A DNA stretch of 64,000 bases, taken from positions 1,064,981 to 1,128,980 of the forward strand of contig NZ_GL636091.1 in NCBI RefSeq assembly GCF_000186465.1. The letters run 5' to 3'. The DNA is from Streptococcus australis ATCC 700641 (lineage in GTDB: Bacteria > Bacillota > Bacilli > Lactobacillales > Streptococcaceae). The notes under the pieces are model-generated. The model ran no database searches, was not told the DNA's origin, and saw only the letters and a program-made list of their open reading frames with translations. Shown piece after piece: positions 56,765-64,000 of this stretch. The first letter of the stretch is position 1. Each line of letters opens with the position of its first letter. The translations under genes were made by a program, and so were the position numbers.

Positions 56765-59224
56765 ATGACGACGAATGTTAAAAGAAAATATGCTGTCGTG
56801 GACCTGGAAGCGACCAGTGCAAGCAGCAATGCAAAAATTATTCAAATCGGGATTGTCATCATTCAAGATGGGCAGATTGTAGAGACCTATGAGACTGATG
56901 TCAATCCGCATGAGGAACTAGACGAACATATTCGCCAACTGACTGGGATTACCAATCAGCAACTAAAGAAGGCCCCTGACTTTTCACAGGTAGCCAGACA
57001 AGTATACGAACTGATTGAAGATGCTGTCTTTGTGGCTCATAATGTCAAATTTGATGCCAATCTCTTGGCAGAATCATTGTTTTGGGAAGGCTTTGAGCTC
57101 ATAACCCCCCGGATCGATACGGTTGAATTGGCCCAAGTCTTTTTCCCAACCCTAGAAAGATATAATTTAAGTAGCCTGTGTGAAGAATTGGCGATTCCTC
57201 TAGACCATGCCCACTCAGCTATTTCTGATGCGCAAGCAACCGCCCAGCTATTTCTTAAGCTTCGTGAAACGATTGCTTCCTTACCAAGAGAATTGGTGGA
57301 AACCTTGCTGTCATTTTCTGATAATCTGATTTACGAGTCGAGACTCTTGATAGAGGATGCGTTCGAGGATACGGGAGCTTTTCATAAAGAGGACTTGACA
57401 TCTCACCATGGGATTTTTCTTCGTAAGCTTCTGATCAAAAGAGATGCCAAGAATTTTTCTGATCAGTTTGCTATTAATATCCAGTTAATGGGTATGGAAC
57501 CCCGTCCCTTGCAGCAAGAGTTTGCCCAGTCAATTGAAGAAAGTCTTCAGTCTTCGAGAGAAGTAGCAACCTTTGTCGAGGGACCTACTGGGATTGGAAA
57601 AACCTATGGCTACCTTCTTTCCTTACTATCGCATACAAGGGACCAGATTGTCGTCAGTGTTCCAACCAAGGTCTTACAAGACCAGATTATGCAGCAGGAG
57701 GCTAAGATGATTGAGGACGTTTTTCAGACATCTTTTCATAGCCTAAAGAGTCCTCAAAATTATTTAAAACTAGATGAGTTCTTTCGAATCTTGCATGAAC
57801 CAGAGGAAAATCGTCTATGGAATCGGTTCAAAATGCAATTGCTAGTCTGGTTGACCCAAACAAGGACGGGTGATCTAAACGAAGTGGGACAGCTTCATCG
57901 TTACGGGAATTTTGTTCAACGAATCCGTCATGATGGGAAGCTATCAAAAAAATCTTTATTTTACACAGAAGATTTTTGGCGTCTCGGTCAAGAAAAAGCC
58001 AAAATGAGTCGAGTCTTGCTCACCAATCATGCCTATTTATTGACTCGATTAGAGGATGATCCTTCTCTAGTAGAAAATCGGACTCTAGTGGTGGATGAAG
58101 CACAAAAACTTTATTTTTCATTAGAGCAGTTTTCAAGGGCTTCCTTATCATTATCAGATTTCATGCTAGATCTGCAACGGGAGATAGAAATAGAAAAATC
58201 CTTGCTGAAACGACGGATCCTTGAGAGTCTCCAATTTGAATTGAATGCTCTACTCAAACATCTTGAATCGGGTAGCAGAAAGGTCGAACTAACACCGGAA
58301 CAGGTGAAAAAAATTCGCCAGGATTTATCTGAACTAGATAGTCCGGTCTTGGCTGCATTAAAAACGGTCTTTGATCCTCGTTTTCAAATTTTTTGGATTG
58401 ATCGTACACAAGAGAATCAGCATCCGATAATTCGCTTGCAGTCTGGAAGAGAGGGCTTGGTTTCCCTTCAAGACTTTATTCCAACAACTACCAGACTTCT
58501 CTTGGTCTCAGCTACCTTATCCATTAGTAAAAAGGTCAATCTAGCCTCGATTTTAGGAATTGAGAATTACCAATTCATTGGGAAAGAACTGTCCTATCAT
58601 CAAGGGCAAACCATCTTCATCGATCGAGAATTTCCTGATTTGACCAATTTGACGCAAGAGGAATTAGCTGGCTCTTTAGCAAGTTATTTGGATGATCTAG
58701 CAGCTACTGGCTTGCCTCTCTTTGCCTTGTTCACTTCCAAGGACTTGCTTTTAGCAACTTCTCAGCTGATGACAGTGGGGCATCTGGCTCAGTATAAGAA
58801 TGGTGAAGCAGCAACTATTAAACGCCGATTTGATAGAGGGGAAGCTTCCGTCCTTTTAGGATCCGGTAGTTTTTGGGAAGGGGTCGATTTTGCCCAGCAA
58901 GCAAAAATCATTCAAGTCATTCCTCGCATTCCTTTTGATAATCCAAGTGATTTCTTTGTACAAAAGCTGCATGAAACCTTGCGCCTAGAAGGGAAAAATC
59001 CTTTCTATGATTATAGTTTGCCACTAGCTATCTTACGCTTGAAGCAGGCTCTTGGACGCTCGAGTCGTTCGAGCGAGCAAGAATCTCTGGTCATTTTATT
59101 AGATCAACGCTTATTAAATCGTCAATATGGTTCGCAGATTCAAGCTAGTTTAGAGAAAATAGCTCCTCTTGTCATTGCTAAGACAGGAGAAGTAAAAGAA
59201 GTTGTTGAACAATTTAGGAGTTAA
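56765..59224 (+). CDS. dinG: DinG-type exonuclease/helicase
   Basis: An 819-aa Gram-positive DinG form: an N-terminal DnaQ-like DEDD 3'-5' exonuclease domain (about 8-165; VVDLEAT with D13 and E15, HNVKFDANLL, HSAISDAQAT) fused to a superfamily 2 XPD-like helicase domain (about 245-810; Walker A GPTGIGKT near 273, DEAQ near 444, C-terminal QALGRSSRSSEQ). It lacks the obvious four-cysteine iron-sulfur set of E. coli DinG, as usual in this branch, which acts mainly as a nuclease. Two nt before the YeiH-like gene. Confidence 0.93.
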   Translation: MTTNVKRKYAVVDLEATSASSNAKIIQIGIVIIQDGQIVETYETDVNPHEELDEHIRQLTGITNQQLKKAPDFSQVARQVYELIEDAVFVAHNVKFDANLLAESLFWEGFELITPRIDTVELAQVFFPTLERYNLSSLCEELAIPLDHAHSAISDAQATAQLFLKLRETIASLPRELVETLLSFSDNLIYESRLLIEDAFEDTGAFHKEDLTSHHGIFLRKLLIKRDAKNFSDQFAINIQLMGMEPRPLQQEFAQSIEESLQSSREVATFVEGPTGIGKTYGYLLSLLSHTRDQIVVSVPTKVLQDQIMQQEAKMIEDVFQTSFHSLKSPQNYLKLDEFFRILHEPEENRLWNRFKMQLLVWLTQTRTGDLNEVGQLHRYGNFVQRIRHDGKLSKKSLFYTEDFWRLGQEKAKMSRVLLTNHAYLLTRLEDDPSLVENRTLVVDEAQKLYFSLEQFSRASLSLSDFMLDLQREIEIEKSLLKRRILESLQFELNALLKHLESGSRKVELTPEQVKKIRQDLSELDSPVLAALKTVFDPRFQIFWIDRTQENQHPIIRLQSGREGLVSLQDFIPTTTRLLLVSATLSISKKVNLASILGIENYQFIGKELSYHQGQTIFIDREFPDLTNLTQEELAGSLASYLDDLAATGLPLFALFTSKDLLLATSQLMTVGHLAQYKNGEAATIKRRFDRGEASVLLGSGSFWEGVDFAQQAKIIQVIPRIPFDNPSDFFVQKLHETLRLEGKNPFYDYSLPLAILRLKQALGRSSRSSEQESLVILLDQRLLNRQYGSQIQASLEKIAPLVIAKTGEVKEVVEQFRS

Positions 59225-59225
59225 C

Positions 59226-60233
59226 ATGAATCAAAAACCCAATGGAACTCAGTATGTTCCCGGTCTCTTGCTAGCCGCTCTCACAGCAGGATTATCTATG
59301 GTGTTAGGAAAAGCAGTACCTATCCTTGGCTCTAGTCTCTTTGCTATCCTATGTGGGATCCTCTTGAATGCTAGTCAACTCTTGCCTCAAAATAGCAGGC
59401 CGGGACTAGCCTATTCAGGGAAAAAACTCTTGCAATATTCCATTATTTTAATGGGCTTTACTTTGTCCTTTCAAAAGGTGACCCAATTGGGCCTGTCTTC
59501 TTTGGTCATTAGTTTACCGACCATCAGTATTGCCTTTCTCTCTGCTTTTGCAATGGGCTACCTCTTAAAAGCTCCAAAGATCTTAACAGCCTTGGTTGGA
59601 ATGGGGACAGCTATTTGTGGAGGCTCTGCAATCGCGGCAGCCTCTCCCGTTCTAGAAGCTGATGAAAATGACATCGCTCTGTCCATGTCGACCATCTTTT
59701 TCTTTAATATCCTAGCGGTTTTCCTCTTTCCTTTCTTTGGTCACCTCCTTGCTATGACGGACCGGCAATTTGGTTTTTGGGCAGGAACGGCCATTAATGA
59801 TACCTCATCTGTTGTAGCGGCCGCATTTTCCTATAGTAAAGCAGCGGGTGAAGTGGCTACGGTTGTAAAGTTGACCCGAGCTCTGATGATAATTCCTATC
59901 TGTTTTGGGATGTTGGGACTAAAACTTCTAGGACGGTCGAAACAGGATCGAGAAGGCAAGCAAGTGGCATTGAGTAAAATTGTTCCTTGGTTTATTTTTT
60001 ACTTCCTTTTGGCCTCTTTAGTGACGTCCTTTGGGTGGTTTCCGAGTTCTTGGATTCCCTTCTGTAAATGGCTGTCCCAATATTTGATGGCTATGGCCTT
60101 GGTTGGCATTGGAAGTCAAGTGTCTATTCAGGCCTTCCGTAAGCAGGGGGTTGCTCCTCTCCTCATCGGACTTGTGGCCTGGCTAGCTGTATCCATTTCT
60201 AGTTTGCTACTTCAACACGTTTTAAGAATCTAA
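59226..60233 (+). CDS. YeiH/UPF0324 family membrane protein
   Basis: A 335-aa polytopic membrane protein (about ten spans) of the UPF0324/YeiH family, often annotated as a putative sulfate exporter without proof. Conserved: GMGTAICGGSAIAAASPV near 130, NDIALSMSTIF, and INDTSSVVAAAFSYS near 190. ATG 59226 has AGGAG 5 nt upstream and lies just after the dinG stop; the frame is open from 59202. Third gene of the unit is rodA, 16 nt later. Confidence 0.85.
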   Translation: MNQKPNGTQYVPGLLLAALTAGLSMVLGKAVPILGSSLFAILCGILLNASQLLPQNSRPGLAYSGKKLLQYSIILMGFTLSFQKVTQLGLSSLVISLPTISIAFLSAFAMGYLLKAPKILTALVGMGTAICGGSAIAAASPVLEADENDIALSMSTIFFFNILAVFLFPFFGHLLAMTDRQFGFWAGTAINDTSSVVAAAFSYSKAAGEVATVVKLTRALMIIPICFGMLGLKLLGRSKQDREGKQVALSKIVPWFIFYFLLASLVTSFGWFPSSWIPFCKWLSQYLMAMALVGIGSQVSIQAFRKQGVAPLLIGLVAWLAVSISSLLLQHVLRI

Positions 60234-60249
60234 ATGAAAGGGAGATGAA

Positions 60250-61494
60250 ATGAAGAGACGTCAGTCTTTCAAACTTAGAGGAGATTTCTCCTTGATCACC
60301 ACTGTTTTGTTATTATTAGCATTTGGTGTGGTGTCAGTCTACATTGCAGTTTCGAATGATTATCCTGACTTGGTTTGGTCTATTTTAGGCCAACAGGTTG
60401 CCTGGATTGTTTTAGGATGTATGATTAGTTTTGTCGTTATGCTCTTTAATACAGAATTTTTATGGAAAGTAACGCCCTATTTGTATGTCTTTGGCTTGGT
60501 CTTAATGGTCTTGCCCCTTTATTTTTACAACCCAAACCTGGTTGCTTCGACCGGTTCTAAAAACTGGGTGGCTTACAAGGGGATCAGCCTTTTTCAGCCA
60601 TCAGAGTTTATGAAAATTTCTTATATCTTGATGGTCTCTCGTGCGATTGTTCATTTTTTACGAAACAATAGGGAAGAAGATCGGACGCTAAAAAAAGACT
60701 TTTTTCTCATTCTCCAAATTGCTGCCTATACCATACCGGTCCTAGGGCTTCTAGCCTTTCAACATGATTTTGGAACCTCCTTGGTATTTATGGCTATCTT
60801 CTCAGGAGTAGTCCTTATTTCAGGGGTCTCTTGGAAAATCATTTTACCAGTCTTTTTGACCCTCGCAGGTGGAATTGCTCTCTTTTTGGCCGTCTTTCTA
60901 TCCGACGGTGGGCGGGCCTTTCTCCATCAAACTCTGGGGATGCCCACCTATCAGATGAACCGCATTTTAGCCTGGTTGAATCCTTTTGATTATGCACAAA
61001 CCATGACCTTCCAACAGGCTCAGGGACAGCTGGCCATTGCCAGCGGTGGTCTATTGGGGCAAGGTTTTAATGTATCTAATCTGTTGATCCCGGTCAGGGA
61101 GAGTGATATGATTTTTACGGTCATCGCGGAAGATTTTGGATTTGTAGGAGGACTGTGCCTCCTTCTCTTATACATGTTTCTAGTTTATAAGATGTTGCGC
61201 ATTACCCTGAAATCTAATAATCAATTTTACACCTATATCTCAACTGGTTTCATCATGATGCTGGTCTTCCACATATTTGAGAATATTGGGGCTGTAACGG
61301 GGATCTTGCCTCTCACTGGAATTCCCTTGCCATTTATCTCACAAGGAGGATCCGCTATTGTGAGTAACCTTATTGGGATTGGTTTATTATTATCCATGAG
61401 CCATCAAAATAGGGTGAGTGAAGAACGGAAAAAAGAAAGTCGACTATTGAGACAGAAACAATTGAGTCGACTACACGAGAAAGGAATAATTTGA
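60250..61494 (+). CDS. rodA: RodA elongation-type peptidoglycan polymerase
   Basis: SEDS glycosyltransferase for peripheral (side-wall) peptidoglycan, paired with a class B PBP. 414 aa, about ten spans; GSKNWVAYKGISLFQPSEFMKI near 95-115, QHDFGTSLVF near 172, GQGFNVSNLL, and GIPLPFISQGGSAIVSN near 355. It is called RodA because of its position in the dinG-gyrB region of streptococci and because FtsW sits beside ppc in this window. The DJ-1 gene starts 2 nt after its stop. Confidence 0.92.
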   Translation: MKRRQSFKLRGDFSLITTVLLLLAFGVVSVYIAVSNDYPDLVWSILGQQVAWIVLGCMISFVVMLFNTEFLWKVTPYLYVFGLVLMVLPLYFYNPNLVASTGSKNWVAYKGISLFQPSEFMKISYILMVSRAIVHFLRNNREEDRTLKKDFFLILQIAAYTIPVLGLLAFQHDFGTSLVFMAIFSGVVLISGVSWKIILPVFLTLAGGIALFLAVFLSDGGRAFLHQTLGMPTYQMNRILAWLNPFDYAQTMTFQQAQGQLAIASGGLLGQGFNVSNLLIPVRESDMIFTVIAEDFGFVGGLCLLLLYMFLVYKMLRITLKSNNQFYTYISTGFIMMLVFHIFENIGAVTGILPLTGIPLPFISQGGSAIVSNLIGIGLLLSMSHQNRVSEERKKESRLLRQKQLSRLHEKGII

Positions 61495-61495
61495 T

Positions 61496-62053
61496 ATGAC
61501 AAAAGTAGCAGTGATGTTAGCAAATGGTTTCGAGGAAATCGAAGCCTTGACCGTTGTCGATGTTTTGCGAAGAGCAGCAATCGAGTGTTTGATGGTTGGA
61601 TTTGATCCAGAAGTGACAGGTTCCCATGGGATCACAGTGAAGGTTGATGAGGTCTGGTCCGGTTCGTTGGATCATTTTGATGGCATTGTCCTTCCAGGAG
61701 GGATGCCGGGAGCAGCAAATCTACGCGACCATGAGGGCTTGATTCAGTCTTTAAAAGAAGCCCATGAACAAGGAAAAAGTCTAGCAGCTATTTGTGCAGC
61801 TCCGATTGTGTTGGATCGAGCTGGACTACTTGATGAAAAACGCTATACCTGCTATGATGGCTTCGAAAAAGAAATTGGAAGAGAGCATTATGTGAAGGAA
61901 GCAGTGGTTCAGGATGGTCACATCTTGACCAGTCGGGGTCCTGCGACAGCACTTGCTTTTTCCTATGCCCTGGTCAACCATTTTGGTGGAGATGCCACAG
62001 CATTGAGAGAAGGGATGCTCTATCAAGATGTTTTTGGAACATCGGCCCCTTAG
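61496..62053 (+). CDS. DJ-1/PfpI (YajL-like) protein
   Basis: A 185-aa DJ-1 superfamily protein. Nucleophile-elbow Cys100 in AAICAAPIVL with conserved Glu in NGFEEIEALT near 11-17 and GGMPGAANLRDH near 65-76. Bacterial relatives are linked to glyoxal or oxidative-damage protection; the activity here is unproven. Co-transcribed with rodA (start 2 nt after its stop); a terminator follows. Confidence 0.9.
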   Translation: MTKVAVMLANGFEEIEALTVVDVLRRAAIECLMVGFDPEVTGSHGITVKVDEVWSGSLDHFDGIVLPGGMPGAANLRDHEGLIQSLKEAHEQGKSLAAICAAPIVLDRAGLLDEKRYTCYDGFEKEIGREHYVKEAVVQDGHILTSRGPATALAFSYALVNHFGGDATALREGMLYQDVFGTSAP

Positions 62054-62064
62054 TTGTTGAGAAG

Positions 62065-62102
62065 AAAAATGAAGGTAGGAAAATTCCTGTCTTCATTTTT
62101 TT
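62065..62102 (+). terminator. dinG-rodA operon terminator
   Basis: AAAAATGAAGG-TAGGAA / TTCCTG-T-CTTCATTTTTT, with two small mismatches. Confidence 0.8.
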
Positions 62103-62216
62103 ATAGGCTAGTTTTGTCAAAATATAAATGCTTTTTGAATGAAAGTAAAACAGGTGGGAGATGACTGTAAAAAAACCGTGAAAACATTGACTTTACAAGC
62201 AATTTTTTGAAAATTA

Positions 62217-62225
62217 TGGTATAAT
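62217..62225 (+). promoter_or_regulatory. leaderless-type promoter of HAD-gyrB
   Basis: TGGTATAAT ends 7 nt before ATG 62233, in the same sequence setting as the tex promoter. Confidence 0.65.
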
Positions 62226-62232
62226 TGAAGCT

Positions 62233-62796
62233 ATGGATTATCATGATTTTATATGGGATCTTGGTGGGACTTTATTGGACAATTATGAGACCTCTACAAA
62301 AGCTTTTGTAGCGACCTTACAGTATTTCCAAAGGGAGGCTGATCATGATTCCGTTTATGCAGCTTTAAAGGTTTCCACGGATTATGCTGTTCAGCAGTTT
62401 GCCTCAGACCTTCCAGACTTTTTGGGAGAGTATAAACAGCGAGAGAAAGAAGCTCTTGAAATCCCCTGCTTATTCGAGGGGACTGAGGAGTTATTGCATC
62501 GTCTAACAGCTGTAGGAGCCCGTCATTTTTTGGTTTCTCACCGTGACCATCATGTAGAGACCATCTTAGAAAAAACAGGGATTCGTCATTACTTTACAGA
62601 AGTTGTGACTGCTGATGATGGTTTTCCACGTAAACCAGATCCTACGTCCATGTTGTATCTAAAAGACAAGTATGCGATTGAGTCTGGCTTGGTGATTGGA
62701 GATCGCCCGATTGATATCGAAGCTGGTCAGAGAGCTGGCATGGCGACCTATTTGTTCGACTCAATGGATCAATTAAGTGCCTATATTTTTAATTAG
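62233..62796 (+). CDS. HAD hydrolase (phosphoglycolate phosphatase-like)
   Basis: A 187-aa HAD IA phosphatase. Motif I is DLGGTLLDNY (D9): the second acidic position is Gly instead of Asp, a variant found in some active HADs. A helical cap follows (about 18-75), then motif II LVSHRDHHVE near 100, motif III KPDPTS near 136 and motif IV VIGDRPIDIEAG near 156. Substrate unknown. It has no ribosome binding site but a -10 box 7 nt upstream. gyrB starts 13 nt later, so it leads the gyrB transcript. Confidence 0.88.
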   Translation: MDYHDFIWDLGGTLLDNYETSTKAFVATLQYFQREADHDSVYAALKVSTDYAVQQFASDLPDFLGEYKQREKEALEIPCLFEGTEELLHRLTAVGARHFLVSHRDHHVETILEKTGIRHYFTEVVTADDGFPRKPDPTSMLYLKDKYAIESGLVIGDRPIDIEAGQRAGMATYLFDSMDQLSAYIFN

Positions 62797-62808
62797 AAAA
62801 GGGAAAGA

Positions 62809-64000
62809 ATGACAGAAGAATTGAAGCAAGAAACGACTGGTCAAGAATATGATGCCAGTCAGATTCAGGTTTTAGAAGGTTTAGAAGCAGTTCGGATGCG
62901 TCCGGGGATGTATATCGGATCCACTTCTAAAGAAGGTCTTCACCATTTGGTCTGGGAAATCGTCGATAACTCAATCGATGAGGCCCTTGCAGGCTTTGCT
63001 AGCCATATCGAAGTCTTTATCGAAGCGGACAATTCGATTACAGTCGTCGATGATGGACGGGGTATTCCGGTTGATATTCAAGAAAAAACGGGCCGTCCAG
63101 CGGTTGAGACTGTCTTTACCGTTCTCCATGCGGGAGGAAAATTTGGCGGTGGTGGTTACAAGGTTTCTGGTGGACTCCATGGAGTTGGATCATCCGTCGT
63201 AAATGCCTTGTCGACTCAGTTGGATGTGCACGTCCATAAGAATGGTCAAATTCATTACCAAGAATACAAACGCGGTCAAGTCGTTGCAGATCTTGAAGTA
63301 ATCGGTGAAACAGATCGAACTGGTACAACTGTTCACTTTACTCCAGACCCAGAGATTTTCACAGAAACAACCGTCTTTGATTTTGACAAGTTGAACAAAC
63401 GGATTCAAGAATTAGCCTTCTTGAACCGTGGCTTACGGATCTCGATCACGGACAAGCGTGAAGGGCAGGAGCAAACGAAAGATTACCACTATGAGGGTGG
63501 GATTGCTAGTTATGTAGAATACATCAACGAAAACAAGGATGTCATATTTGAAACTCCGATTTATACCGATGGAGAATTGGATGATATTACGGTTGAAGTA
63601 GCCATGCAGTATACGACTGGTTATCACGAAACCGTCATGAGTTTTGCCAATAACATCCATACTCATGAAGGGGGAACTCATGAACAAGGTTTCCGTACAG
63701 CTTTGACCCGTGTTATCAACGACTATGCGCGTAAGAATAAACTTCTCAAGGACAATGAAGAAAATCTAACAGGGGAAGATGTCCGGGAAGGGTTGACGGC
63801 AGTGATTTCTGTCAAACACCCAAATCCACAGTTTGAAGGACAAACCAAGACCAAACTTGGAAACTCTGAAGTGGTGAAGATTACCAACCGCTTGTTCAGC
63901 GATGCCTTCTCTGATTTCTTGTTGGAAAATCCGCAGATTGCTAAGAAAATTGTCGAAAAGGGAATTTTGGCTGCCAAAGCGCGTGTTGCTGCTAAGCGCG
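62809..64000 (+). CDS. gyrB: DNA gyrase subunit B (5' part)
   Basis: ATPase subunit of DNA gyrase; the window ends inside it after 397 codons. GHKL ATPase domain: [14 protein letters not shown] (about 22-35), NSIDEALAG with catalytic Glu, [35 protein letters not shown], and the transducer domain start near 230. ATG 62809 follows GGGAAAG. It belongs to GyrB rather than ParE by its place beside rodA and HAD in streptococci and by the [10 protein letters not shown] region. Coumarin-target residues lie in the visible part. Confidence 0.95.
   Translation, partial: MTEELKQETTGQEYDASQIQVLEGLEAVRMRPGMYIGSTSKEGLHHLVWEIVDNSIDEALAGFASHIEVFIEADNSITVVDDGRGIPVDIQEKTGRPAVETVFTVLHAGGKFGGGGYKVSGGLHGVGSSVVNALSTQLDVHVHKNGQIHYQEYKRGQVVADLEVIGETDRTGTTVHFTPDPEIFTETTVFDFDKLNKRIQELAFLNRGLRISITDKREGQEQTKDYHYEGGIASYVEYINENKDVIFETPIYTDGELDDITVEVAMQYTTGYHETVMSFANNIHTHEGGTHEQGFRTALTRVINDYARKNKLLKDNEENLTGEDVREGLTAVISVKHPNPQFEGQTKTKLGNSEVVKITNRLFSDAFSDFLLENPQIAKKIVEKGILAAKARVAAKR

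Overview
The window is ordinary low-GC Firmicute chromosome from an oral Streptococcus of the viridans type (Mitis/Sanguinis-like; I cannot fix the species). Support comes from the gene orders walRKX-rnc-smc-HAD-HAD-ftsY, hprK-lgt, gor next to a MacAB-type efflux system, ftsW-ppc-tuf-tpiA-murN-murM, prfB-ftsE-ftsX and dinG..rodA..gyrB. Extended -10 promoters (TG-N-TATAAT) are used almost everywhere, and the MurM/MurN and SPJ_0845-type proteins are typical of streptococci. No phage, insertion sequence, CRISPR, rRNA or tRNA was seen.

Layout. 0-5 kb: a DUF389 membrane protein, a small decayed stretch, then the essential WalRK (VicRK) cell-wall two-component system with VicX and a DUF454 membrane protein. 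5-12.7 kb: RNase III, SMC, two Cof-type HAD phosphatases and the SRP receptor FtsY in one overlapping operon. 12.7-16.8 kb: a hairpin-rich repeat, glucose-6-phosphate dehydrogenase, and a coupled trio of small protein, permease and DUF1980 protein. 16.8-23.1 kb: Tex, SprT-like protein, PspC protein, then hprK-lgt-DUF948-YtxH. 23.2-27.4 kb: two U32 proteins (likely tRNA hydroxylation), two small conserved proteins and a cyclase-family hydrolase between inverted repeats. 27.7-34.2 kb: glutathione reductase, a MacAB-like export system and lysyl-tRNA synthetase. 34.2-41 kb: a second copy of the hairpin-rich repeat, histidine phosphatase, YbaK deacylase with a frameshifted 5' end, GH25 hydrolase, FtsW and PEP carboxylase. 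41-48.4 kb: EF-Tu, triosephosphate isomerase and a minus-strand HD/HAD/MurM/MurN operon. 48.4-56.6 kb: a manganese-riboswitch-controlled P-type ATPase, aquaporin, phosphoesterase, RF2 with its programmed frameshift, FtsE-FtsX and an MBL hydrolase. 56.7-64 kb: DinG-type helicase, YeiH-like permease, RodA, DJ-1 protein, HAD phosphatase and the 5' part of gyrB.

Shared theme: a large share of the genes serve the cell envelope and division (WalRK, FtsW, RodA, FtsEX, MurMN, Lgt, GH25, FtsY, SMC), mixed with central carbon metabolism (Zwf, Ppc, TpiA, HprK) and translation (Tuf, LysS, RF2, YbaK).

Most unusual signals: (1) a hairpin-chain element present twice, each time between convergent genes, with covarying stems and a pair of mirror-image terminators whose sequence is private to each locus; (2) a separate ~175 bp element with imperfect terminal inverted repeats in three copies, two of them inverted around a single gene; (3) at least five genes whose start codon lies only 6-10 nt after a strong -10 box, implying leaderless or near-leaderless mRNAs; (4) a seven-A tract that puts ybaK out of frame with its natural ATG.
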